Counted from the stretch's first letter, positions 8,081 through 18,800 are shown. The stretch is 64,000 bases of DNA from JACVRN01 sp036403815 (GCA_036403815.1 DASWQH010000034.1:1-64000); one strand, 5' to 3'. Made by a program: numbers and translations. Notes: generated from the sequence alone by a model not told the origin.

Positions 8081-9076
8081 TCAGGGTTTCTTCCGCTTCG
8101 CCGCCGCTTGGCCCGCGTGCCGCTTCTGCCCCGCGGCTAAAAACCTCGTCAGCGCTTCTCGCTCCCAGTTGTTGCTCTTCGACATGGCTGCGCGGAGACG
8201 CGCCTCAATCCACGCCCACTCTTCGTCATTAGCGTGCTCTAAGACTGCCTCGCGGGCGCTCGGCGCGAGGTCAATCCCGCCCAGCTTGATGTCGGTTAGT
8301 TCAGCCTCCAGCAGCGCCTCCAGCCACGCCCGGCGGGTCTCGGCGTTGGCCTTACTTTTCTTGAGACACTGGCTCAACCCCAGCGCAAACTCGTCTATGA
8401 TGAGGGCGACCCCGCCGTCCTCATCTATTTCCCGCAGCATGTCGTCGTACCCGCGAACGGCCTCGTCCAGAACGGCGTGATATACCGCGCCGACGTTCAG
8501 CCAGTCGCCAGCTTTGGCCGAACGGGCGGCCAGTTCTCGTAACGCCCGCAACTCTCTCTCTACCACATGCTCGCTTTCGTGCCGGAGCGCACGCCGCGTT
8601 TGACGGCGATACGACGCCGCATCCAACGGCTTGCCTTGCGTTGCTTGATCTGTTGCGACGGAGAGTTCGACCAGCGACAGCAACTCAGGCTCACATTTGA
8701 TCAGTTCGCCGATGAGGACGATCAACTCCTTCTGACTGCGCCCGGCGAGCAGCGCCGAGAGCGGCGGAATGGAGCGGAACGCCTGCGGCTCGTGGACGTA
8801 GGTCAGCAGCAAGGCGACGATGTGCTTGCAGATGCCGCCGTAATCATAGGGGCACATGCAGGAGGTCTCGGCGATGCCGCTTTTGGCAAGCGTCGCGCTG
8901 ACCTGATACGGTTCATAGCCTGAGCCTTCGCACTGGGCGCGCAGTTCCCACACTTGGCGGACAGGCTCCAGGACGGCTCCGTCGCGATAGTAAGTTTCGC
9001 CGCGCTCGAAGCTCTTCTCACTTGCCAACTCGCGGACGTGCGCCTCAGTCAGACGCGGCAACTTCTCTTCGGCCAT
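8081..9076 (-). CDS. SWIM zinc-finger domain protein
   Basis: The 331-residue protein has a SWIM motif near its N-terminus: C73-M-C75, then C83-K-H85 (CxCx7CxH). SWIM domains are predicted zinc-binding modules for DNA, RNA or protein interaction. The remaining ~240 residues are helical and rich in Glu and Arg, ending in a lysine/arginine-rich tail, with no recognised catalytic motif. The function is unknown. It lies 76 nt upstream of the pRiA4b ORF-3-like gene on the same strand, so co-transcription is possible. Confidence 0.8.
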   Translation of the reverse strand: MAEEKLPRLTEAHVRELASEKSFERGETYYRDGAVLEPVRQVWELRAQCEGSGYEPYQVSATLAKSGIAETSCMCPYDYGGICKHIVALLLTYVHEPQAFRSIPPLSALLAGRSQKELIVLIGELIKCEPELLSLVELSVATDQATQGKPLDAASYRRQTRRALRHESEHVVERELRALRELAARSAKAGDWLNVGAVYHAVLDEAVRGYDDMLREIDEDGGVALIIDEFALGLSQCLKKSKANAETRRAWLEALLEAELTDIKLGGIDLAPSAREAVLEHANDEEWAWIEARLRAAMSKSNNWEREALTRFLAAGQKRHAGQAAAKRKKP

Positions 9077-9294
9077 ACAGCTACACCCTTCACGCAGGTC
9101 AGCAAACTTCTATCAGTTACGTTCTAGAGATTCTCATTATTTGCGCGAAGAATAGCGGTTTTTCACGCTTTATGCACGACAGATTTCTCACTTTATAAGC
9201 GAATCACTTTTGCAAGTTGTTGAGAGTTGGTTAAGGGGATTCGCGCTTTGTGCTGGAACCGACAGAAACAGCGGGCGTGGGTTCTGGCTGACTT

Positions 9295-11373
9295 TTATTT
9301 TAATTCCAGACGAACTTTCACATTGCTGAAGGCCGCATTGCCGGTCAATTCGTCAATTACATGGTCGTCGGTCAAATCGTTGATGCTCACCCCCGCGTAT
9401 TTTTTGGCCGTGTCCAGCCTTATGCCCTCGCGCCCATGCCCGTAGCCGTGCGGAATTGAAACCACACCGCGACCTATATCTTCCGTTATCTCACACGGAA
9501 GCTCGATTGCGCCGACTCTTGATGAAACTTTCACCACCTGCTTGTTCTTCACATTCAATTTTTCCGCGTCCACGGAATTTATCATCAACGTGCAACGATC
9601 TTTGCCTTTTACTAAACGCTCGGAATTGTGCAGCCATGAATTATTATCGCGCAGATGGCGTCTGCCAATTAAGATAAACGGGAAATCTTCACCGGGCACC
9701 GACTCTTCATTTTCAAGTCTTTCTAAATCTTTAACCAGACTGGCGGGAGCTAGGTTGATACGTTTATTTTCCGTCAGCAAACGATCCGGCAAACATTCCT
9801 TGAGCTTGCCTAAATCAACGCCGTGCGGTTTAGCGCGCAGATGGTCTAGCGTTAATTTGTATCTGCCGAAACGCAAACCCAAATCCAGTTTGACTTCGGG
9901 CGGCTCCAATTTCAACGGCTCATCAAGTCCGTTCAAACGATGCGCTAGCTCCTGCAAAATTTCCCAATCGTATTTTGCGCCCTCGGCCTTTGCGAAAAGC
10001 GGCTCGGAATATTTAGCCACATTGCGAACTGCCAATGTGTTGAAGATTACGTCGTAATGTGAGCTTTCCAGACCCGTCGCGGGCGGCAAAATGAAATGCG
10101 CGTGCCGGGTGGTTTCGTTGAGGTAAATATCAATCGAAACCATAAAATCCAGGGTCTCCAAAGCCCTATCAAGCTGTGTCCCGTTGGGTGTGGACAAAAC
10201 AGGATTACCGCAATTCGTAATCAGCGCTTTGATTTGTCCGTCGCCCGGCGTCAGAATTTCTTCTGCAAGCGCAGCAACGGGTAGCTCACCCATAAATTCC
10301 GGTAATTGGCGCACACGGCTTTGCCAGCGATTGAAGAGATGATCGCTTTTCGCAGTTGCCAGAAGATCGAACGCTGGAAGTGTGAACATAGCGCCGCCCT
10401 GCCGGTCAAGATTTCCCGTCAAGACGTTTATAGAATTAATCAACCAGTGACAAAGACTGCCGAACTTTTGAACGGAAACGCCAATTCTGCCGTAACAAAC
10501 AGCCCTCTTTGCCGTTGCGAACTCAAACGCGATTCGTTTTATTTCAGCCGCAGAAATTCCCGTTAAGCTTTCAATCTTTTCAGGCGCAAAGTCTTTTGAA
10601 ACTTCGCGCAAAGTTTCCACGCCGTCTGTAAATTCCGCGAGTCTTCCCAGATTGACCAGATTTTCTGTAAAGAGCGTGTGAACAATTGCCAGCAGAAAAT
10701 AGACATCGCTCGAAGGCTTGATGAAGAAATGTTCGCTGGCAACTCGTGCCGTTTCTGTTCTGCGCGGGTCAATGACAATTACTTTGCCGCGTTGTTTGAT
10801 AGCCTCAAGCCGCTTCGCCACGTCCGGCGAAGTCATCAAGCTTCCGTTTGAAGCAAGCGGGTTTGCGCCAAGGATTAAGAAAAAATCTGTGTGGTCTATG
10901 TCTGGAATTGGAATCAGCAGAGGGTGTCCGAACATAGCCCAACCTGCAAAATGATGCGGAAGCTGATCGACCGAGGTGGCCGAAAAACTGTTCCTTGTTT
11001 TCAAAGCTTTCAGCAGCGAGCGACCGTTGAGCATCGTGCCCAGATTGTGTACGGATGGATTTCCCTGATAAACGGCGACAGCGTTTCTGCCATAACGGGT
11101 CTGAGTTTCCGTTATCTTCGCCGCAATTTCGCTGAAGGCTTCGTCCCAGGTAATTTGCTGCCAGCCGCTTTCGGTTCGTTTAACGGGAAATTTTAAGCGG
11201 TTCGTGTCCTCATCAATATCTTTGAGCGCAACTGCTTTCGGGCAAATATGTCCGCGACTGAACGGATCTTCTTTGTCGCCCGCAATCGAAAGGACTTTGC
11301 CGCTTTCGTGTTTGATTTCGATTCCGCAGATGGCCTCGCACAAATTGCAACTTCGATAATGGACTTCAGACAT
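9295..11373 (-). CDS. Molybdopterin-dependent oxidoreductase (cytoplasmic, 4Fe-4S)
   Basis: The 692-residue protein begins with a 4Fe-4S ligand set, C9-x2-C12-x3-C16-x27-C44, typical of the formate-dehydrogenase/BisC branch of molybdopterin enzymes. Blocks such as VYQGNPSVHN, FFLILGANPLASNGS and VIDPRRTETA fit the bis-MGD-binding domains. The C-terminal ~110 residues (DFPFILIGRR onward) fit the MGD-binding barrel. No twin-arginine signal is present, so it is probably cytoplasmic. No partner subunits or cofactor genes flank it; the substrate is unknown. It appears more AT-rich than the neighbouring genes. Confidence 0.88.
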   Translation of the reverse strand: MSEVHYRSCNLCEAICGIEIKHESGKVLSIAGDKEDPFSRGHICPKAVALKDIDEDTNRLKFPVKRTESGWQQITWDEAFSEIAAKITETQTRYGRNAVAVYQGNPSVHNLGTMLNGRSLLKALKTRNSFSATSVDQLPHHFAGWAMFGHPLLIPIPDIDHTDFFLILGANPLASNGSLMTSPDVAKRLEAIKQRGKVIVIDPRRTETARVASEHFFIKPSSDVYFLLAIVHTLFTENLVNLGRLAEFTDGVETLREVSKDFAPEKIESLTGISAAEIKRIAFEFATAKRAVCYGRIGVSVQKFGSLCHWLINSINVLTGNLDRQGGAMFTLPAFDLLATAKSDHLFNRWQSRVRQLPEFMGELPVAALAEEILTPGDGQIKALITNCGNPVLSTPNGTQLDRALETLDFMVSIDIYLNETTRHAHFILPPATGLESSHYDVIFNTLAVRNVAKYSEPLFAKAEGAKYDWEILQELAHRLNGLDEPLKLEPPEVKLDLGLRFGRYKLTLDHLRAKPHGVDLGKLKECLPDRLLTENKRINLAPASLVKDLERLENEESVPGEDFPFILIGRRHLRDNNSWLHNSERLVKGKDRCTLMINSVDAEKLNVKNKQVVKVSSRVGAIELPCEITEDIGRGVVSIPHGYGHGREGIRLDTAKKYAGVSINDLTDDHVIDELTGNAAFSNVKVRLELK

Positions 11374-11557
11374 TTTTTCGTCCTCAAAGGAAAATCGAGC
11401 GACATTTGATGAAGAGTGGAAGATACAGCATAGGAAATGTTAACGCTATGCCGTAATCAAATCTGTGAGCGGTTGCGTCTCAGCCGGGTGCATTTCACTT
11501 TAATAACCGAACTCACAGATGCAGGATGCGGTGCCGTAGCTTTTGAAGATAGCAAAA

Positions 11558-12190
11558 CTACTTTTTCGGCTCGTTAGTCGTTCCCCCAATAAAGGGAAGC
11601 TGCATCGCCAGATCAAGCCAGCGCTTCTGCACCTCTATGTAATTGTTGACGGCCTGCTGCGTGAAATCCGCTAATGCCGCAACCGTAGAAGAGTCATCAA
11701 TATTCAAACTCTCTTTCATCACACTGATGACCTGAGCATTTTGCTGTGCCGCGAAATCGAGCCAATCCTTACGCATCTTGACCAGCGCTTCGAGTCCCTG
11801 AGTCTGAGACCCTTTCTTAGACATTGAAAAGCTTGCGCCCGATTGAACTGCTTTGAGGATTTGCTGGCTTTGCTGGACGGCGATTTCCGACCAGCGTCTT
11901 TGAGCTTCGACAAACCCTTCGATGCCTTGCCTAGCCCAATCGGACAAAGCTGTGGTCGGAGCGCTCCGTGTCAATTCCATTACCTGCGTCACGGTCTCAA
12001 GCAACAGCGCGTTCTGCTGTGAAGCGATTTCAAACCATGTCTTCTGCGCTTCGACCAGTTGATTCAAAACCGCCTGCGCCCAATCGGTCGGCAAAGGGGA
12101 AGTCTGCTTTTGCTTGCCTGAAGCGGCCTGTTTCTTATTTTCTTGAGAAGCGCCAGCCTTTTTTGATTTTGCAGATTTTGTAGCAACCAT
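11558..12190 (-). CDS. Phasin-like protein with four internal repeats
   Basis: The 210-residue protein has a Lys/Ala/Gln-rich N-terminus followed by four copies of an amphipathic helical unit, approximately (V/I)-E-x-Q-(K/R)-x-W-x-(E/D)-x-A-x-Q-Q. The tryptophans are at residues 52, 100, 143 and 191, a spacing of 48, 43 and 48. This resembles polyhydroxyalkanoate granule-coating phasins. The gene is followed upstream by a second phasin and a divergent PhaR-type regulator, which supports a storage-granule role. A structural, non-enzymatic function is inferred. Confidence 0.75.
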   Translation of the reverse strand: MVATKSAKSKKAGASQENKKQAASGKQKQTSPLPTDWAQAVLNQLVEAQKTWFEIASQQNALLLETVTQVMELTRSAPTTALSDWARQGIEGFVEAQRRWSEIAVQQSQQILKAVQSGASFSMSKKGSQTQGLEALVKMRKDWLDFAAQQNAQVISVMKESLNIDDSSTVAALADFTQQAVNNYIEVQKRWLDLAMQLPFIGGTTNEPKK

Positions 12191-12221
12191 AATTAAACTC
12201 TCCCCGGATTAAATATAAAAA

Positions 12222-12252
12222 GAAGTCTGGAGTTTATTACGCTCCAGACTTC
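12222..12252 (-). terminator. Intrinsic terminator after the short phasin gene
   Basis: An 11-bp perfect stem (12222-12232 with 12242-12252) has a 9-nt loop. On the minus strand it is followed by TTTTTATATTT. It lies 23 nt downstream of the stop codon of the phasin at 12275-12643, so it should separate the two phasin genes or attenuate read-through into the second. Confidence 0.85.
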
Positions 12253-12274
12253 CCATTCAGACTCATCGCCCCTC

Positions 12275-12643
12275 TTACTTAGCCGCTTGTCTGGCTTGAG
12301 CAGAAGCGTTAGCGACGATTTCAGCGCCTGCCGCAATAGCATCGTTAATCGGCTTCTTGACGGTGTCGCCCACGGTGTTGATTGTTTTTTCGCCCGTCCC
12401 TGCAAAAAGACTGAGCCATCCACGGTTTATATTAGCCATGCCGTCAAAGTAACTTCTGGCGACGTTGAGACCTGCTTCCTGAACGTCTAACCCGACTTTG
12501 ATAACATCCCGAAAATAGTTACCAGCCAATTCTACCGTTTTAACGGTGCCGTCCAGAACCGCGTTCGCCGTTTCCTGCGATAGCTCGATTGCGCAGTTAA
12601 CGTTGTCAGCCGCTTGTCCAGTTGTTTTCGTTCCTTTTTTCAT
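12275..12643 (-). CDS. Phasin family protein, short
   Basis: The 122-residue protein has the phasin-like pattern of low-complexity amphipathic helices (ELSQETANAVLDGTVKTVELAG, then a segment ending GWLSLFAGTGEKTINTVGDTV) and an Ala-rich C-terminus. The ATG is chosen because AAGGAG lies 8 nt upstream; an upstream GTG would sit on top of that ribosome-binding site. It is transcribed divergently from the PhaR-type regulator gene, the usual target-regulator arrangement. It probably coats the surface of storage granules. Confidence 0.75.
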   Translation of the reverse strand: MKKGTKTTGQAADNVNCAIELSQETANAVLDGTVKTVELAGNYFRDVIKVGLDVQEAGLNVARSYFDGMANINRGWLSLFAGTGEKTINTVGDTVKKPINDAIAAGAEIVANASAQARQAAK

Positions 12644-12652
12644 TTCACTCAC

Positions 12653-12970
12653 TCCTTCAGCTCATTAACATTGATGGCTTTTGATTAGTCATTCAGTAAT
12701 CGTTTTACCGCCGACGTGCCAGAGAATAAGCTTTAAGAGTTACTTTGTCAAGCATTTTTTTCGCATTTGCGAGATAAATTGGCAACTGCTGATACTAATG
12801 GGCTTATTTGATTAGCTCATACGCTAGTTCTGCACATTAAGCGGAATTACCCAATATTAACGGCAAATTAAATTTTCGCCTTTGCGGTATAAACATAATC
12901 AATTGTCTTGCAATAGCTTAGGGGTTTTTGTGTGGACTCTTTGCTGCGTTTATAGTAATCTTGGGGTGTT
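12653..12970. promoter_or_regulatory. AT-rich divergent control region between phasin and PhaR genes
   Basis: The 318-nt non-coding interval between divergent genes is strongly AT-rich compared with its surroundings. It contains a TCGCATTTGCGA palindrome at 12761-12772 and several TTGC/GCAA motifs. PhaR-type regulators are known to bind upstream of phasin genes and their own gene, so this is the expected place for their sites. Individual sites cannot be assigned with confidence. Confidence 0.5.
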
Positions 12971-13450
12971 ATGCCAAGGAAGAAAAAAGAAGCTACAGAC
13001 CACATCGTAATCAAGCGTTACGGTAACCGCAGGCTTTACAACACTGAAACGCGCAGCTATGTAAATTATCAAGACCTCATCAAACTGGCGCGCGCCGGTA
13101 ATGATTTTCAGGTTATTGATTCCAGCACAAAGGAAGATGTCACCAAGGCTGTGCTGATTCAGCTTATTTTAGAAGAAGAGAAAAGTAACCGTAACATTTT
13201 GCCGACACCGTTTCTTTTTCAGCTTTTACGCTCGAATGAAGAGTCGCTACAGGATTTTTTCAAAAACCATCTGTCGGCGAGCCTCGCGGCATATATGAGA
13301 ACCAAAGAAGAGTTTGATAAACGTTTCCGCAGCCTGTTGGAAACGGCCATTCCGACACCTCAAACGTGGGAGAAACTAATTCCGGGAGTGGATTTGATGC
13401 GAGGCTTTTTGACTGGAGATAAAAAGAAAGATGACGAAGATAAAAGTTAG
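12971..13450 (+). CDS. phaR: Polyhydroxyalkanoate synthesis regulator, PhaR type
   Basis: The 159-residue protein starts with the PHB/PHA accumulation regulator DNA-binding domain: IVIKRYGNRRLYNTETRSYV, then DLIKLARAGNDFQVIDSSTKEDVTKAVLIQLI. A C-terminal helical part (about 60-130) follows. Known PhaR proteins repress phasin genes and are titrated off DNA by nascent granules. The start has a GGGGTG ribosome-binding site. It is divergent from the phasin genes. No PHA synthase or phaA/phaB lies in the window. Confidence 0.9.
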   Translation: MPRKKKEATDHIVIKRYGNRRLYNTETRSYVNYQDLIKLARAGNDFQVIDSSTKEDVTKAVLIQLILEEEKSNRNILPTPFLFQLLRSNEESLQDFFKNHLSASLAAYMRTKEEFDKRFRSLLETAIPTPQTWEKLIPGVDLMRGFLTGDKKKDDEDKS

Positions 13451-13494
13451 GCTCATGTTCCCGGCTTAGTTATCAAGCCGCATTCTTCCTTGTT

Positions 13495-14262
13495 TCAGGC
13501 CGAGCCTGCATTACTTTTAGACAGGCGATCCGCGATGATGCGGTAAACCTGCGAGTTGACGACCAGCCCTACATGCGTGCCCTTCACTTCGTAGTTATTG
13601 GCTTCGTCCGTATCAACGCAAACTTGCCAATCAACTATCCCGTCGGTTTTCGTGTAGATGGCAGTTTGAGGTATCGTCCGTGGAAAGGGCGACTCCCACG
13701 CTTTAACAGCTTCGCAATTGCAGTAGCCTGTGTAGCACGCTGGACGCTCGTTCCTGTTTTCTCGCAGGATGCGTGCGCGGACTCTCTCCGAAGTCCACAT
13801 GACCATAGGGTGCGAGCGAATGCCGCGAAACGGCGAACCCAAAGCTATTACCGACCGAATACTCTCCTGGCGCTGGGCTGCAACCGAACGAGCCAGAATG
13901 CCGCCTAAACTATGACCGATTAAATGCACAGGCTTTCCTGTTGTCGCCTTCGCTCGCTCAACCGTCTCTATCAAGCGTCTACCAAGTTTGTCCAGACAAT
14001 CGGCATTCAAACCGATCTTGGACATATACGGTTTATAACCTATGCGGCGGAGCCAGAAATAAAGCTCTGTGAGGTAATAGTCGTTTCCCATGAAGCCCGG
14101 TATCAAAACCACTGCTGAGCCGTCGCCGCGCGGCACGCCTATTCCGTAATAAACCCATGAAGCGCGTAAGGAAAGCCAGTCAACTCCCCAGAAGACCTCT
14201 CGCAAAATTGGACGCCTGACAGCCTTCAGGTCTTTGTGGATGTAAGGTATTGTTTTAGCCAT
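13495..14262 (-). CDS. Alpha/beta hydrolase, triacylglycerol lipase-like
   Basis: The 255-residue hydrolase has the oxyanion-hole segment VVLIPGFMGND (residues 51-61), the nucleophile elbow G116-H-S118-L-G and a later GTHVGLVVN that supplies the catalytic His. An Asp in TKTDGIVDW probably completes the triad. No signal peptide is visible, so it should be intracellular. It is adjacent to the WS/DGAT gene on the same strand (32 nt apart), so it may mobilise or remodel stored esters. An esterase acting on another substrate is possible. Confidence 0.85.
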   Translation of the reverse strand: MAKTIPYIHKDLKAVRRPILREVFWGVDWLSLRASWVYYGIGVPRGDGSAVVLIPGFMGNDYYLTELYFWLRRIGYKPYMSKIGLNADCLDKLGRRLIETVERAKATTGKPVHLIGHSLGGILARSVAAQRQESIRSVIALGSPFRGIRSHPMVMWTSERVRARILRENRNERPACYTGYCNCEAVKAWESPFPRTIPQTAIYTKTDGIVDWQVCVDTDEANNYEVKGTHVGLVVNSQVYRIIADRLSKSNAGSA

Positions 14263-14294
14263 AAACTATTATCGCTGATTCCCGACCTTCAATC

Positions 14295-15821
14295 CTAACT
14301 TTTACTCGTTGCACTAGAATGGCTGCTTTTTGTCTGTTTTGTTCCATCAGACTTCGACCGCGTTTTCACTGCTGGCGGTTTCTTATCTTTGACTACCTGC
14401 GGTCTTATTTCTTCAACTCCCGCCGCTTGCAGCAACTCCAGATATGACTCATTCAGAAAATCCCTCATACGCTCGACATCCGGCATCGCCTGTAGGTCGG
14501 CAGTCAGACCGAAATAGATTTTCTGGTCGTAGCTTACAATCGCGCAGCCGCAGCCGACCGCATAACCCACAGGCACATAGGGATAATAGGCAAGCATTTT
14601 TTTGCCCATAGTATAAAGCGGCACCTGCGGCCCCGGCACATTGGTCGAAACCATGTTGAAGGCCGGAAACGGTGCGGTTGCCAGCGCGCCTGCCAGTGCC
14701 TGTACAGGCGCAGGCAGGATTCCCATCAGAGCCGAAAACAGATTCAAGCCTTCTGCCACGCGCCCGCCTTTGAGCGTCCCGGTCTTTTGATTGATATAGC
14801 GAAAACGCTCGACCACGTCGCGCAAATCGAGCGGAATCTCGACCGGCAGTAGAGACACCAGATTGCCCAGCGCGCCGCGCTGCTCATCTTGGCGCAAGCT
14901 CACGGGCACCATAAATCGCGCGTGGCGATTCTTGACAGGCTGTCCATGACTCTCTACGTATTTGGAGACCGCGCTTGAGAGCACTGTCAGGGCGACATCG
15001 TTGACTGTTCCGCCGAGAGCAGTGCGAATGGCACGCACTTCGGCGAAAGAAAACGTACTCCAGGCTAACTTGCGTTCGCCAGAGCATTGCCGGTTGAAAG
15101 GCAACAAGGGAGCGGGAGTGGCAAGGCGCGGCAATTCGCCGCCAACTTTCTGCATCGCTTCGCGCGCTGGCTGATTAGTAAATGCCTCCGCCAGATTAAG
15201 CAAGCCGTTTTGAAACTCCATCCAACGATTCATTCCCTCTTCCATACCGCCAAGGAGCGAGTCGAAAAATTGTCGCGTCGGATCAAATTTCGGAGGGAGC
15301 GGCTGGGCTGTTTCCGGCTTCGTCGGCAGCGGTTTTATTTCGGGCGAGATGTCCAGAATGATTTTGATGATGTCGATGCCCGACATGCCGTCCACCATGC
15401 AGTGGTGAATCCGTGCAATCATCGCCGTGTTTCCACCTTCCAACCCGTAAACCCAGTAGATGTCCCAGAGAGGTTTGTCTCGATCCATCACGGGCGTAAA
15501 AATCTTGCCCGATAATTCGATCAACTCTTTTTCTCCGCCGGGCTGGTCAAGCTGTAGCTTGAAGATGTGATTGCGAACGTCAAAGTGCGGGTCAAACTCC
15601 CACGTCGGATGTCCCAGATTAAACGGGTCGGGCTTGATGATTTGCTGGTAACGCGGAACCAGATGCATCTTCGCATCCATCATCGCCACGAAGTCTTCAA
15701 ACGGAACTTCGCCCTCGAAGAGATGCACGCTACCGATGTGCATAGGGGCTTCCTTTTTCTCAAAGTAGAGAAAACTCGCGTCTAGAGTGGTGAGGCGGCG
15801 GTTAAGTTTTTGACTGGACAT
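14295..15821 (-). CDS. Wax ester synthase / diacylglycerol acyltransferase (WS/DGAT)
   Basis: The 508-residue protein makes wax esters or triacylglycerols from acyl-CoA and an alcohol or diacylglycerol. The active-site motif H139-H-C-M-V-D144-G is present, as are the N-terminal LDASFLYFE block, the second-domain NVPGPQVPLY motif and GCGCAIVSYDQKIYFGL. The last ~45 residues are a Lys/Ser-rich tail. The start follows a GGAGACG ribosome-binding site. It lies between a lipase-like gene and the CYP102 gene on the same strand. It is the clearest evidence for neutral-lipid storage in this organism. Confidence 0.93.
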   Translation of the reverse strand: MSSQKLNRRLTTLDASFLYFEKKEAPMHIGSVHLFEGEVPFEDFVAMMDAKMHLVPRYQQIIKPDPFNLGHPTWEFDPHFDVRNHIFKLQLDQPGGEKELIELSGKIFTPVMDRDKPLWDIYWVYGLEGGNTAMIARIHHCMVDGMSGIDIIKIILDISPEIKPLPTKPETAQPLPPKFDPTRQFFDSLLGGMEEGMNRWMEFQNGLLNLAEAFTNQPAREAMQKVGGELPRLATPAPLLPFNRQCSGERKLAWSTFSFAEVRAIRTALGGTVNDVALTVLSSAVSKYVESHGQPVKNRHARFMVPVSLRQDEQRGALGNLVSLLPVEIPLDLRDVVERFRYINQKTGTLKGGRVAEGLNLFSALMGILPAPVQALAGALATAPFPAFNMVSTNVPGPQVPLYTMGKKMLAYYPYVPVGYAVGCGCAIVSYDQKIYFGLTADLQAMPDVERMRDFLNESYLELLQAAGVEEIRPQVVKDKKPPAVKTRSKSDGTKQTKSSHSSATSKS

Positions 15822-15853
15822 TTACGTCTCCGATAATTTTCGCGCCTTGCAGT

Positions 15854-18800
15854 TCAGCTCGATGACCAAACATCAACCAGATAACGATTCTGCGTTGTCA
15901 TTTCATTGAGCCACCTTTCAGCCGCCGCGCCGCTCGCGCCCGTCTTCTCGCTATAGACAGCAGCAACGGTGCGCCCGACATCTGGAGCCATGCGGCTCGC
16001 GTCGCCGCAAACATAAATTACAGCGCCCGCTTCCAACAACTGCCACACTTCATCGCGCCGTACATAAATTTCATTCTGGACGTAGCATTTGGGCTGCCCA
16101 TCGACACGGGAAAATGATGCAGAGAGTTTGGTGACGCCCTCGTTTTCAAAGCGGCGCAGCTCGTCTTCGTAAATAAAATCCTGTTGCGGATGACGACAGC
16201 CGAAGAAGAGAATTGATGCGCCTATCTCCTGCCCCTGCGCTTTTAATGCGGCGCGCTCCTGCAAGAATCCGCGAAACGGCGCGATGCCCGTTCCGGGGCC
16301 GACCATGATTATCGGGGTCGCAGGATTGTCGGGCAACCTGAAAACCGATTTAGTGTCTTTGACGAAAGCGTAAATCACGCTCTGTTCAGTCTGGCGGCGC
16401 AGGTAATTCGTGCAAACGCCTGCGAACGTTCCACGCCCCGAACGCGCGTCGCCTTCTACTACGGCCACAGTGATACTACAACGGCGCGCCGTTACCAGAG
16501 GCGAGGATGAAATAGAGTAATAACGCGGGCGCAGCGGCGAAAGCATTTCCAGATAAACTTCAAACGGTAGAGTGCAGGCTGGAAATTCTTCCAGCAAATC
16601 AATCAGCGATTTGCGACGGTCGAAAACTTCTTCTCTGTACCGCGACGCGCTCTGTTCATCGTCGCCTGTCCAAGCCGCGAGTTTAATTTTCTCCGGCGGG
16701 CATTCTGTGTATTCGACGAGCGTGTTTAGCTGCGTGCGCGTGGTCGTTTCCTGCAACTCTACGTAATCGGCGAGCAAGCGATAGACGGAAATCGTTTCGT
16801 CAACGGGCAGGAAAGTTTTGCGACTTCCGGTTTTCCGCAGGCGAATAAACGCGTCGCGTTCAAAACCGAAGCGTGCGGCGACTCGCTTAACTAAAGTTTC
16901 GCCGTTGTGCGGAACCACTCCTAAGTGATCGCCCGCCGCGTAAGTTACGTCTTCCGGCAATTCAAGCTCTATATGACGGGTCGAGCGAGTCGAAGGATTC
17001 AAGCCTTCCTTGCGATGCAGCTCGCGATTGACAGCAACTCTCATAGGCCGCGCCGCGAACGAATCTACAAACGGACTCGCCTGCTCACCCGCGACGATTT
17101 CGAGCTTATAGAGCGGCTTTTGTTTGCCGTCGATTTCAAATTTGAGCTTCAACTCTCTGGCAACCAGAGAGCGCAGCGGCTGATACCATTTTTGAAACTG
17201 TCCTTCGAAATCATCGCGGGCGTCGCCTTCGCCGTGCAGGTAAAATCTTCTAGCGCCAAGCTGCGCGAGACGTTCGTCAATAAAGCGCGGCACAGCTTGA
17301 AACGTCGTCGCCCAGTCGCGATTGCCGCAGCCGAAGACCGCATAGGTTACGCCGTTGAGGGAATCAGCCGCCAGCCCGCCCCTTTCAAGCCAATCACAGA
17401 ACTGCGCGGCATTGTCAGGCGGTTTTCCGTTGTATGAAGAGGATGTAATAACAAGCAGCCCTTCTTTCGGCAAGCGCCCGATGTAATCATCCAGCGGCGC
17501 GACTTTGACTGCAAACCCGTTCTCTTCGGCGTCCCCGGCGATGCGGCGTGCGAGTTCCTCAGCCGTCCCCATGTTCGAGCCATACAAAGCTAAAAGAGGT
17601 GTTTCGTGTTTCTCTGCCTTCGGGCTTGGGGCTTCGGACTTTGAAAATGTCTCGTCATCATAGAGCCTCTGCACTTGCGAATCTTTTTTATAAAAGGAGC
17701 GCTCGTCATCGCGGCGAAGGCGAACCCTGATTCTGAAGTCCTCTGGCTTCATCGTCAGCGTTTCTTTTATCTTTAATTCGTAGCGCGTGTGGTCAATCAG
17801 CTTGAAGCGTTGCAAGATCATGGCTATAACGAGCGTCGCTTCCTGCAAAGCGAACTGTCGCCCGATGCAGGCACGTTGCCCGTTGCCGAATGGTTTGTAG
17901 GCGTTCGGCGGAAGCGCCGCCTCTTTTTCCGGCATGAAATTGTCCGGGTTAAAAACTTCCGCCTGCTCGCCCCAGACCCTCGGGTCGCGGTGCAGCATTG
18001 GGAGCAGGACGTTGATTTGATGTTGGCGCTTGATTTTGTAACGGCCTCCGAGGACTGTATCCGTGTAAGGAACGAGCGCGTAAGCCGGAGCGGTCGGAAA
18101 CAGCCGCAGCGTCTCTTTCAAAATCTGAGCGATATAAGTTAATTGATTGACCTGCGCGTAAGTCGGCTTGATTGAAAGGTCATCTCCAAAGACTCTATCG
18201 ACTTCCTCAACGGCACGCGCCAGCACATACGCGTGGTTGAGCAAATGATAGATAGCAAACGACAGCAGCCCGCTAGTGGTTTCGTGTCCGGCGATGAGAA
18301 AAGTGATGACCTGGTAGCGTATGTTGAGGTCGTCCAGTTGCTCTCCGCTCTTTTTATCAACGCCTGAGAGCATGTAGCTGAGCAAGTCTGTCTTGTCCGA
18401 CAAATCTTCGCCCACGGCACGCCGGTCTTTGATAATCCGGTCAACAATCTCGTTCATCGTACGCACGTCCACTTGAAATTGACGCGAGCGCTTTTTCTGC
18501 ACGAGCTTTTCCATAGGCATATCGCTCAGCTCGTCCATAGACGTACCGAGCGCGTTTGCCATTGCGCTGACGAAGGGGTGTTCCGAGTCGTGATAGAAAG
18601 AGTTGAAGCGGTAGCCGAAGCCGCACAGCCCTATGGTATCAACCGTGAGGTTGGTCATCTCGCGCACCACATCAATCTCTTCGCCCGCGTTAAGTCTCTC
18701 CCACTTGAGGACAAGCTGTTCGGCAATGTCCAGCATCATCGGGTGATAGCCTTTCATCGCTCGATGGCTGAAATTAGGCAGTAGAATATTGTGTGCTTTA

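Noticed and set aside
9295..11373. Periplasmic nitrate or DMSO reductase
   Set aside because: No twin-arginine signal and no partner subunits; only a general molybdopterin oxidoreductase call is supported.
12971..13450. PHA synthase locus
   Set aside because: Only regulator and granule-protein genes are present; no phaC, phaA or phaB motif was found in the window.
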